This document shows, piece after piece, positions 28,895 to 35,315 of a DNA stretch of 36,042 nucleotides. The translations under genes and the position numbers were made by a program. The notes beneath the pieces are model-generated. The model was given only the letters and a program-made list of their open reading frames with translations, ran no database searches and was not told the DNA's origin. Position 1 is the first letter of the stretch. The number at the start of each line of letters is the position of its first letter. This stretch comes from Candidatus Nitrosopumilus sp. Its GTDB lineage: Archaea; Thermoproteota; Nitrososphaeria; Nitrososphaerales; Nitrosopumilaceae. The stretch is from positions 1 through 36,042 of the forward strand of contig JAPFBP010000010.1 in assembly GCA_029250275.1 (NCBI GenBank), read 5' to 3'.

Positions 28895-29248
28895 TTATGG
28901 TGAGAACCCTTTGCCGTTGACACTACTGTCCCATGCATCTACCATTGGGTTTTGTCTTCTTTCAAGTTCTTCCAAGTATCCGTTTGCTTCTCCTGCAGGA
29001 ATGTAAAATGTTGCAGAAACAATATCTCCAACACTTGCATCACAGTTTGAAACAACAACTGATCTTCCAAGACTTGACTCACCTACACAACCATAATCCG
29101 TTACAGCGATAACTGATACATCTTCAGTAACTAAAGTTGGAAGTACATTCCAGGGAGCTACTGTGAAAACTAGTATCACTGAAGCTGCGACAGATACAAT
29201 TGCTAGAAATTTCAGTTGTGGTGTTTTCTTGTATTTTGTTTGTTGCAT
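28895..29248 (-). CDS. exported membrane-anchored protein, 117 aa
   Basis: A basic N-terminus and one membrane helix (about 14-33, FLAIVSVAASVILVFTVAPW) are followed by a small external domain with two Cys (YGCVGESSLG, VSNCDASVG) that could form a disulfide, and a polar end. GAGGAG before the ATG may be a ribosome binding site. On the minus strand its promoter has two CTAG-containing elements and TATA-like TTTATATC. The same element occurs at the photoprotection-type cluster to the right. Confidence 0.6.
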   Translation of the reverse strand: MQQTKYKKTPQLKFLAIVSVAASVILVFTVAPWNVLPTLVTEDVSVIAVTDYGCVGESSLGRSVVVSNCDASVGDIVSATFYIPAGEANGYLEELERRQNPMVDAWDSSVNGKGFSP

Positions 29249-29285
29249 TTCTCCTCAATGACATTAACACTTTATTTGATATAAA

Positions 29286-29313
29286 CTAGTGACCATTTTT
29301 GAACTAGTGCTAA
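29286..29313 (-). promoter_or_regulatory. TTAGCACTAG-type element pair before the exported protein gene
   Basis: On the minus strand TTAGCACTAG (29304-29313) is followed 18 bp later by GGTCACTAG (29286-29294) and then directly by TTTATATC. The same element in similar tandem spacing (19 bp) precedes the desaturase-like gene at 33960. Confidence 0.55.
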
Positions 29314-29317
29314 TAAT

Positions 29318-29437
29318 TTAAAATGTCCAACTTTTTTTACAGTTCTTACACTGTAAAAATTCAATACTGTTATCTAAATTATTTTTCATTTTTGATAATC
29401 CATATTTCTTTGATCCACACGTCGGACATCTGTCATC
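29318..29437 (-). pseudogene. zinc-ribbon segment in frame after the TGA of the flavin-type protein
   Basis: Directly past the TGA at 29438 the same frame continues DDRCPTCGSKKYGLSKMKNN, then LDNSIEFLQCKNCKKSWTF to TAA at 29318. CPTC and CKNC form a complete zinc ribbon. No start codon lies between the TGA and the ribbon. So the ribbon is either a former domain cut off by a nonsense change (TGG to TGA would restore a KDVWDDRCPTC reading) or a small gene without a start. Confidence 0.55.
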
Positions 29438-29872
29438 TCAAACATCTTTCATTCTTTTTGAATAGTGATAATTGAAGATATTTTGAGGTGTAATTTCAAG
29501 TGCCACTTCAGTTTCCAAATTACTGTTCAAATATTTTGATAATGTTGATTCTTTATTTCCTAAATATTTTTTCATTAAAATTTTAAGAATTTCTTGCCCT
29601 TGATTTTCAACAATTTTTATATTCCCTGTTTCACGTGTACCTTTGTATGGTGGTTTATCAGTTACTATCTCAAATCCACATTTTGGATTATTTTGAAGAT
29701 ATGTGACAATTTTTGCTGTTCGTTTTGTTGCACAATAAATTTTTCCTCCAATTTGTTCATACCATAATGATATGATGCTGGGAGTTCCATCTGGTTTTAC
29801 AAAAGTAATTCTTATTGGAATTTTTGAATCTGAAATGAATTTATCAATTTCAACTGTTTCTACTTGATGCAT
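29438..29872 (-). CDS. pyridoxamine 5'-phosphate oxidase-like split-barrel flavoprotein
   Basis: 144 aa with the FMN-binding split-barrel pattern: IPIRITFVKPDGTPSIISLW, EQIGGKIYCATKRTAKIVTY, NNPKCGFEIVTDKPPYKGTR, and the usual end FNYHYSKRM. Members bind FMN, F420 or haem; which applies here is not visible. The start overlaps the 3' end of the gene 29850-30038. A zinc ribbon follows in frame after the stop. Confidence 0.75.
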   Translation of the reverse strand: MHQVETVEIDKFISDSKIPIRITFVKPDGTPSIISLWYEQIGGKIYCATKRTAKIVTYLQNNPKCGFEIVTDKPPYKGTRETGNIKIVENQGQEILKILMKKYLGNKESTLSKYLNSNLETEVALEITPQNIFNYHYSKRMKDV

Positions 29873-30038
29873 AGTAAATCCTCAATTTGGTTAATGATGA
29901 TTTTTGTGTAACAATAGTTGCAAGACCACTCATAAAATTATTTTCCACAACTACTACATCTTTGAATTCCAAATCTTTTCCTAGTAAAATTTGTTTTCTC
30001 TCTATATGAAGAACATCTTTAATTCTCTCTAGTGCCAA
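29850..30038 (-). CDS. hypothetical protein, 62 aa, TTG start
   Basis: MALERIKDVLHIERKQILLG, KDLEFKDVVVVENNFMSGLA, TIVTQKSSLTKLRIYYASSR: an alpha/beta segment without known motif. It overlaps the flavin-type gene by 23 nt, suggesting coupling. The start (TTG 30038) overlaps the alternative start region of the divergent gene, so the call is moderate at best. Confidence 0.4.
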   Translation of the reverse strand: MALERIKDVLHIERKQILLGKDLEFKDVVVVENNFMSGLATIVTQKSSLTKLRIYYASSRNS

Positions 30039-30088
30039 TATGGAAAAAATTATCCGTAGTTAAAATACAGATTCTCCAAAACACACTT

Positions 30089-30736
30089 GTGAAAAAAATA
30101 CTATTTTTATTTTTCGTAATTCTTGTTTCACTAAATCCTGCATATGGGCACAAATTAATCAGCCATGATGATACTCACAGAAATTTTGAATCAGCACTCA
30201 AAATTCCAGATCATAAACTTTCTTGGGCAATTTATGAAAATTTAGGTAAAACTGAAGCAAAATTTTACACTTTTGATGCCAATAAAGGGGATTCATTTTA
30301 TGCCAGTATTGCAGTTCCTAAAATTGAGGGTTTAGAAGAATATTCTCCAACTCTTGTTTTAGTAGGTGATGTTAATTTTGAAACGAAAAAAATTAATTAT
30401 GAAAAAAATTTCCCTGGGAATGAATTCTATGAGCCGTTTGGGCAAATAACCTATTGGGAAAGACAGGAATTAAAAACAGAAATCCCTGTGGATGCAAGAT
30501 ATTTTCTTGTTGTAATGGATGAAAAAAATCAAAGTGGAAAATATAGTTTAGCTATAGGGACTATTGAGGATTTTTCACTTGTTGACTTTTTCACTATTTT
30601 ACCCAAAGCCTGGGTGGACACAAAATTATTTGTAAATGACTACCATTCAATTGTATTATCTATTTTAATTTCGATTGGATTGTTTGCTAGTTCAACATTA
30701 ATAATATTCAGAAAAAAATTGATAAAGATCAAATAA
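30089..30736 (+). CDS. secreted, C-terminally anchored protein, 215 aa
   Basis: The GTG at 30089 gives a clean signal peptide (VKKILFLFFVILVSLNPAYG then HKL), making it a better start than the GTG at 30032. An external domain follows (DHKLSWAIYENLGKTEAKFY, GDSFYASIAVPKIEGLEEYS, PVDARYFLVVMDEKNQSGKY), then a C-terminal membrane helix (SIVLSILISIGLFASSTLII) with a basic end. The external domain is beta-rich and unknown to me. It is divergent from the 62-aa gene. Confidence 0.7.
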   Translation: MKKILFLFFVILVSLNPAYGHKLISHDDTHRNFESALKIPDHKLSWAIYENLGKTEAKFYTFDANKGDSFYASIAVPKIEGLEEYSPTLVLVGDVNFETKKINYEKNFPGNEFYEPFGQITYWERQELKTEIPVDARYFLVVMDEKNQSGKYSLAIGTIEDFSLVDFFTILPKAWVDTKLFVNDYHSIVLSILISIGLFASSTLIIFRKKLIKIK

Positions 30737-30923
30737 ATAGACTTTACTGTTTTAATCCATCTTGAATACTGTGGTTATCAGACTGTTTTAATTACATCTT
30801 TTGTATTTGTTGAAGTAATAGATAATGATTGGATTTTTTTCCTAAATGAGAGTTTGTAAAATATCAAAATCCCAATATCTCAGCATATTCCATAAATTTG
30901 ATTGTGTGAAGATATAATAGATA
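30737..30923. other. intergenic region, nothing recognised
   Basis: AT-rich DNA without coding frames, repeats or stable stems, leading into the relic at 30924. Confidence 0.35.
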
Positions 30924-31440
30924 TCAATTTACTTCTTGATCAATTGATGCCATTGCTGCACTCATTTGAGGAAATACTGTCATCATGGCATATGGTATAA
31001 TCAAAAAATTATTGAACCCATCATTTATTTCCCAATCTTCGCTTTGTTTTAGAACTTGTGAATTAGAAGAAAAATTTGGATTATTTTACAATTCTAATTC
31101 TGAATAATTTGAATTCTCTTGATCAATTGCAAAAATCATTCCGCCTAATAATATGAGAAGAAAAATTGATTCTCCAACAACTAAAACTTCGCATTTGCCT
31201 TTTTGAAATTTAAATATTTGATGTTCAAGAATTGGTCAAAAGAAACCTGATTTTTTCTTTTTTGCAAGAATTATGATGGAAATAGAACTTATTGAAATTA
31301 CTCCTACTGAACCTAGATAATCGTCTAACACATATTCCACAAAAAGTAACCTTGCAGGTAAAAGTAGTCCTCACATTATACCAAAAAAAGAAGAGATTCA
31401 AAAATACTCTTCAAGCTGATTCCCTTTGAATTGACATACT
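30924..31440 (-). pseudogene. decayed membrane-protein gene
   Basis: Minus-strand pieces in order: GIM, TGA (31371), GLLLPARLLFVEYVLDDYLG and SVGVISISSISIIILAKKKK to GFF, TGA (31236), PILEHQIFKFQK; then after a one-base loss GKCEVLVVGESIFLLILLGG to SELEL and a TAA; then after another frameshift QVLKQSEDWEINDGFNNFLI to a stop at 30924. Several membrane helices are evident. Both TGA codons sit where Trp would fit (TGG to TGA). With two nonsense codons and two frameshifts it cannot make its original protein. Confidence 0.7.
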
Positions 31441-31527
31441 AATAGAATTCATTTTCTTTTTGCATTTAACCTGAACTTTAATTTTGTTCTAGTGTTAACT
31501 ATATCTTATTTTAATTTTACCTAAAGT
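31441..31527. promoter_or_regulatory. lone TTAACACTAG element
   Basis: On the minus strand TTAACACTAG (31489-31498) differs at one base from the TTAGCACTAG element seen at 29304, 32991 and elsewhere. It lies upstream of the decayed membrane-protein gene on that strand, so it may be the leftover promoter element of that gene. Confidence 0.4.
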
Positions 31528-31857
31528 TCAAACTTTACATTGACATTCTTTTTGTTTTAGTATCTGAATTTGTATTGACGGGATGTCTACAAACACATCT
31601 TGTTTTGATTTCCCAGTTGCATTTTTTATCTCTAATGGACTTTGATGATTATATCCCCTGTGTTCCATCTCTTTTACTTGTTCATCATGTCTAAGATACA
31701 TGGCCTTTAATTTTCCAATCCAACGAATAGTTTCAGGATGTTTAGAATATCCTTTTTTGTTTTGTGTGATTACAACCCACATGGCATGTAACTCACGATG
31801 CTCACCTAGTAGATGGTTTCTACATAGTTTTTCAACAGGAATGTCCCAAATCCTCAT
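31528..31857 (-). CDS. pyrimidine-dimer DNA glycosylase (T4 endonuclease V-like)
   Basis: 109 aa matching the Pyr_excise family: MRIWDIPVEKLCRNHLLGEH, RELHAMWVVITQNKKGYSKH, PETIRWIGKLKAMYLRHDEQ, VKEMEHRGYNHQSPL. By alignment with T4 endonuclease V (EYREL motif) Glu22 corresponds to its catalytic Glu23. Such enzymes cut at UV-induced cyclobutane dimers. The start overlaps the upstream zinc-ribbon gene by 4 nt, and that gene overlaps TFB, so all three form one operon, fitting a light/UV response. Confidence 0.85.
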   Translation of the reverse strand: MRIWDIPVEKLCRNHLLGEHRELHAMWVVITQNKKGYSKHPETIRWIGKLKAMYLRHDEQVKEMEHRGYNHQSPLEIKNATGKSKQDVFVDIPSIQIQILKQKECQCKV

Positions 31858-32039
31858 TTGGCTTTCCTAGATCTTGGTTTTGTTCTAAGTACTGCTTTAC
31901 AACACATACATCTAGCGTCATTTGATAATACAAAAATTCCACAGAATGTACATCTTTTTTGGCCTATTTCATACCTAATCTTATTGGGAGCCGGTACTGC
32001 CCTATGTCTTTCACAGATATTGTTACATGTTCTACCCAT
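31854..32039 (-). CDS. zinc-ribbon protein of the GQKRCT-x-C-IFV family, 61 aa
   Basis: MGRTCNNICERHRAVPAPNK, IRYEIGQKRCTFCGIFVLSN, DARCMCCKAVLRTKPRSRKA. Three Cys pairs and a basic tail as in the paralogue at 18065. The ATG at 32039 is chosen because it lies 5 nt after a strong Shine-Dalgarno sequence GGAGGTGA (32045-32052) inside the end of the TFB gene, showing translational coupling. Possibly a DNA-binding or TFB-partner protein. Confidence 0.75.
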   Translation of the reverse strand: MGRTCNNICERHRAVPAPNKIRYEIGQKRCTFCGIFVLSNDARCMCCKAVLRTKPRSRKAK

Positions 32040-32943
32040 TGATTTCACCTCCAATATTTTCATTAATTTCTTTAGACCTACTTCTAATCGTTACTGCACT
32101 AATGCCTGATGCTTCTGAAATTTTTATCTGAGTAACTTTTTCATTATTCATTACTGATGCAAGATTGATTGCAGCAGCCGCCATTGACATTGGATTTTTA
32201 CTAGCTGAAATATTTTGCTTTTCAGCAATTGTTAATATTTTAAAAGCTAATCTTTCAGTTTTCTCTGATAATCCTACTGCTTTTGAAACACGCGTAACAA
32301 ATTCCATTGGATTGTAAGTCTTAGGATATAATTCCAATTCTTTCATTAAAAATCTATACACTCCCTGTAAAATTTTCTTTTTTATGTTTCCAGCATTGGA
32401 TATGTCTTGTAGTGTTCTTGGAGTATTAGTTAATCTGCAAGTCATGTATACTGTAGCACATAATATGGATGATGTGGATCTTCCTGCAAGAATTTTCTTT
32501 GCAGCAATTTTTCTAAACAAGTATGCTGTATCTTCTACTACTGATTCAGGTAATGCTAATTTTGAGCTAATTCCATCTAATAATGTAAATGCTTTCTGAA
32601 ATGATTTAATGGATATCGATGAACGACTGTTTCTATCCCACATTCTGAGACGATAAAACATTCTGCGATTTTCAATTGACAATCTTTTACCTGAAGAATC
32701 TTTATCTTGAGATTCCATGATTGTAGATAATCCCCTGTCTGCCATCTTTAGTGATGTCTTCATACCTACTCTGGAATTATTTTGATAATCTTGTGCACTA
32801 AACGCGCTGAATTCTGCAGCCGTATCAATTATTTCTTCTAAAGAAACGGCTCCACAATTACTGCATGCTATTTCACCTGTACCAAAATCAGTAATCATAC
32901 TATTTTTTTTACAATTTTTTTGATGTAGTAATTCAGTTAACAT
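32032..32943 (-). CDS. tfb: transcription initiation factor B (TFB) paralogue
   Basis: 303 aa. The N-terminal zinc ribbon (EIACSNCGAVSLEE with an upstream HQKNC) has only three Cys; a His may be the fourth ligand. The B-finger/linker (SVGMKTSLKM-like, here VGMKTSLKMADRGLST) is followed by two cyclin folds: FQKAFTLLDGISSKLALPES to NIKKKILQGVYRFL and YNPMEFVTRVSKAVGLSEKT to ISEASGISAVTIRSRSKEIN. The second repeat ends in the HTH that contacts the BRE. Thaumarchaea have several TFBs and paralogues can serve special promoters. It heads the TFB, zinc ribbon and dimer glycosylase operon under a TTAGCACTAG element. Confidence 0.92.
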   Translation of the reverse strand: MLTELLHQKNCKKNSMITDFGTGEIACSNCGAVSLEEIIDTAAEFSAFSAQDYQNNSRVGMKTSLKMADRGLSTIMESQDKDSSGKRLSIENRRMFYRLRMWDRNSRSSISIKSFQKAFTLLDGISSKLALPESVVEDTAYLFRKIAAKKILAGRSTSSILCATVYMTCRLTNTPRTLQDISNAGNIKKKILQGVYRFLMKELELYPKTYNPMEFVTRVSKAVGLSEKTERLAFKILTIAEKQNISASKNPMSMAAAAINLASVMNNEKVTQIKISEASGISAVTIRSRSKEINENIGGEING

Positions 32944-32990
32944 GCTGAAATTATTGTTTTAAATTATTTAAGGCACCCATATTTTTAAAT

Positions 32991-33043
32991 CTAGTGCTAA
33001 AATAAACTTCTATTTAGCTCAGATAAAATATTTTTGGCACTAG
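32991..33043. promoter_or_regulatory. inverted TTAGCACTAG elements between divergent TFB and 33093 genes
   Basis: CTAGTGCTAA (32991-33000) is TTAGCACTAG on the TFB strand and is followed at once by TATA-like ATTTAAAAATAT. TTGGCACTAG (33034-33043) faces the gene at 33093, whose TATA-like TGTATAAATAA is at about 33060-33070. The two form an inverted pair with 33 bp between them. Confidence 0.6.
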
Positions 33044-33092
33044 GATATTTTTCCAACTTTGTATAAATAAAATTAAATTAAAAAGATCAATA

Positions 33093-33452
33093 ATGCCTCA
33101 TATTGTTTTAAATCAACAAGTAGATCTTTTAGAATTTTCAAAATCATTTTCATCTTATTTTCAAAAATCACCACTCGTACGAATTTCAAGTATTTATGTT
33201 GAAAATAATGGATTGAGTGCATTATTACCTATAGTCGTAATTGATGAATTACATCAAGAATTCTTTATTCAAATATCTACAAGTCCTAAAAAAACAACTA
33301 TTAGATTATTACCTCTAACTGATCCTGAAAAAACAGATTCTGTTAAGAAATCCTTAACTTTGGTTTATTCACTAATGAAGAAATTTGATTCTAGTCTAAT
33401 TGTTACAAAATCAAACCTGTGGGAGTATATTAAAATGGACGTGTTATCATGA
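33093..33452 (+). CDS. hypothetical protein of the light/UV cluster, 119 aa
   Basis: Soluble alpha/beta protein (PHIVLNQQVDLLEFSKSFSS, SALLPIVVIDELHQEFFIQI, TIRLLPLTDPEKTDSVKKSL). I do not recognise it; the strand order recalls small SRPBCC/START-like folds. The ATG is 28 nt after a TATA-like box, so it is leaderless. It overlaps the next gene by 4 nt and should act with it. Confidence 0.65.
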   Translation: MPHIVLNQQVDLLEFSKSFSSYFQKSPLVRISSIYVENNGLSALLPIVVIDELHQEFFIQISTSPKKTTIRLLPLTDPEKTDSVKKSLTLVYSLMKKFDSSLIVTKSNLWEYIKMDVLS

Positions 33453-33904
33453 CTGTTTTTAATTTGTCTGGAACATCATCATTAAATCGTGAAGTAGTTT
33501 TTAAGATTAACACTGATGTAAAAAATTTTCATAATATTATGCCAAATTATTTTAAATCATTAGATATTCTTAGTGATGATCTATCTGGTATAGTTATTTT
33601 AGAAAAAATTAATTTTTTAGGACAATCTGTGAAAGTTAAAACAAAACATCTTGTTCTGCCTCCAAATATACATAAAGTATCTATTTTGACAGGTCCATTA
33701 AAAGGAACTTTTTTCATTGAATACTATGAGCCTTCTTCATCTGGCACTTTTATTTCAATTTCTGTAAATTTAAAAATAAATCGTCTTCTAAAGTGTATTC
33801 CATTTATTGAGAAAATTCTTAGGAAAAAAATGAGTTCTGTAATGCTTGAATTCATTAATTGTGCCGAAAAATATTCCGTTGATCATAAATTATCAATAAG
33901 TTAG
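33449..33904 (+). CDS. START/SRPBCC-like lipid-binding protein, 151 aa
   Basis: The pattern FNLSGTSSLNREVVFKINTD, VKNFHNIMPNYFKSLDILSD, then four strands and a long C-terminal helix (KIFLRKKMSSVMLEFINCAE-like) fits SRPBCC/COQ10-type folds, which bind hydrophobic ligands such as quinones or polyketides. A ligand such as a carotenoid or quinone would fit the adjoining desaturase-like gene, but this is inference. Cotranscribed with 33093 (overlap ATGA). A TTAGCAC element covers its stop codon. Confidence 0.6.
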   Translation: MTVFNLSGTSSLNREVVFKINTDVKNFHNIMPNYFKSLDILSDDLSGIVILEKINFLGQSVKVKTKHLVLPPNIHKVSILTGPLKGTFFIEYYEPSSSGTFISISVNLKINRLLKCIPFIEKILRKKMSSVMLEFINCAEKYSVDHKLSIS

Positions 33905-33940
33905 CACTATTTTAATTAGTTAGCACCTGTATATATAATA
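33901..33940 (+). promoter_or_regulatory. two TTAGCAC elements and TATA box of the desaturase-like gene
   Basis: TTAGCACTAT begins at 33901 and TTAGCACCTG at 33920, 19 bp apart, followed directly by TATA-like ATATATAATA (33931-33940), centred 25 nt before the ATG at 33960. Tandem spacing of about two helical turns mirrors the arrangement at 29286-29313. Confidence 0.6.
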
Positions 33941-33959
33941 TGTTTTTGCTAAAAAGTAC

Positions 33960-35306
33960 ATGGATATGCCTATAATGGTGATTGGTGCAGGCGTGGGGGG
34001 ACTCACCACTGCTGCATTATTGACATCTCAAGGCCACAAAGTTCGAGTTTTAGAAAAGTCATCAAAATTGGGAGGGCGGACTGCGTCTATGAAATTTAGA
34101 AATCATATACTTGATAACGGGTTTCATATAATGCCATTTTATAAAAAATCTGCAATTTTCACTGTTCTGAAAAAATTAAAGATTGAGTCTCATTTGAAAC
34201 TTGCAAAAGTAGATGACATTGCATTTTATTCTACTGATGGATTTCATGGTTATCCTAAAGGTATTTTGGATTTACTCAAACTTTCATTGTTACCTTTTAA
34301 AAGCAGGGTGAAACTTTTAAAAATCCTACTTCCTTTAGCATTCACTTCTATGGCAAAGACTGAATTGTGGGATGATACTCCGCTAACTGACATTACTAAT
34401 AATCTAGATTCTGATACAAATGCTTTTTTTGAATCTGTTTGCATGTTGGCATTTGCAGATACTGCAGATCATATATCGCTAGGTGAATTTGCTCGTACTA
34501 TGATTAGAGCAAATCCGTTTAAAGGAGGAACTAGTGAATTTGCATATCCCGATAAGGGAGGATATGATTCTATTTCTCATGTTTTATCGGATTATATTTT
34601 ATCCAAAAATGGAGAAGTTGATACACAGCAATCTGTCAAAAAAGTTATTATTGAAAATTCAAAGGTAACTGGTATAATTATTAAAGATGTGGGAGGATCT
34701 GAACAATTAATCCCTACAAATTGTGTTGTTGTCTCATATCCTGCATATCATGCATTAAATCAATTGTTTGAAAAAAATATCATTGATGATAAATTTATTC
34801 AAAAAATTAACAAATTAAACAAGACTACTTCTGTTGTTGAGGTTCATTTTGCACTGAAATCAAAAATTGATTCACGACAAGTAGTATTTCCAGTTGGCAA
34901 AGAATACGTCACCAAAGGTATATTCTTTATTTCTAATATCGCCCCCTCTGTTTCCCCTCCTGGCGAGCACTTGATTATTGCAGGAACTCCTGTAAATCCT
35001 CAGGTCACTGATGACTCAATTGCTATCAAAAGTATTGTTGATAAAATGAGGAGTGAGATCTCGTCAATTTATCCAAAATTTAAGACCGAATTAATTTGGG
35101 AACGCCCTATGGCCTGGAAATTAGTTGAATCAGTAGTAAAGGAACCTGGAAAAGTTTGGAAATCAAAAATGCCTCATCAAATTCCTGGGATTGACGGATT
35201 ATTTTTTGTTGGTGATTCAACTATTAGTTATGGTATTGGAACTGATTCAGCTGCACATAGTTCTATCTTATGCCATCCAAAAATTGAATCTTTTTTAAAA
35301 TCTTAA
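33960..35306 (+). CDS. phytoene desaturase-like FAD oxidoreductase
   Basis: 448 aa. The N-terminal dinucleotide-binding motif MVIGAGVGGLTTAALLTSQG, the GGRT segment (KLGGRTASMKF) and the C-terminal FAD contact GLFFVGDSTISYGIGTDSAA mark the phytoene desaturase/amine oxidase superfamily. Candidates are carotenoid desaturase or isomerase. It is shorter than typical CrtI, and a protoporphyrinogen-oxidase-like or other role is not excluded. The CarH-type regulator that converges on it and the dimer glycosylase nearby favour a carotenoid, light-protection role. Leaderless promoter with two TTAGCAC elements. Confidence 0.75.
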   Translation: MDMPIMVIGAGVGGLTTAALLTSQGHKVRVLEKSSKLGGRTASMKFRNHILDNGFHIMPFYKKSAIFTVLKKLKIESHLKLAKVDDIAFYSTDGFHGYPKGILDLLKLSLLPFKSRVKLLKILLPLAFTSMAKTELWDDTPLTDITNNLDSDTNAFFESVCMLAFADTADHISLGEFARTMIRANPFKGGTSEFAYPDKGGYDSISHVLSDYILSKNGEVDTQQSVKKVIIENSKVTGIIIKDVGGSEQLIPTNCVVVSYPAYHALNQLFEKNIIDDKFIQKINKLNKTTSVVEVHFALKSKIDSRQVVFPVGKEYVTKGIFFISNIAPSVSPPGEHLIIAGTPVNPQVTDDSIAIKSIVDKMRSEISSIYPKFKTELIWERPMAWKLVESVVKEPGKVWKSKMPHQIPGIDGLFFVGDSTISYGIGTDSAAHSSILCHPKIESFLKS

Positions 35307-35315
35307 TATTTTTAA

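Noticed and set aside
29318-31440. TGA read as tryptophan, because three TGA codons fall where Trp would fit
   Set aside because: Other genes in the window end normally at TGA (for example the Usp gene ending at 12567), and the membrane-protein relic also has frameshifts. Simple TGG-to-TGA decay explains the data.
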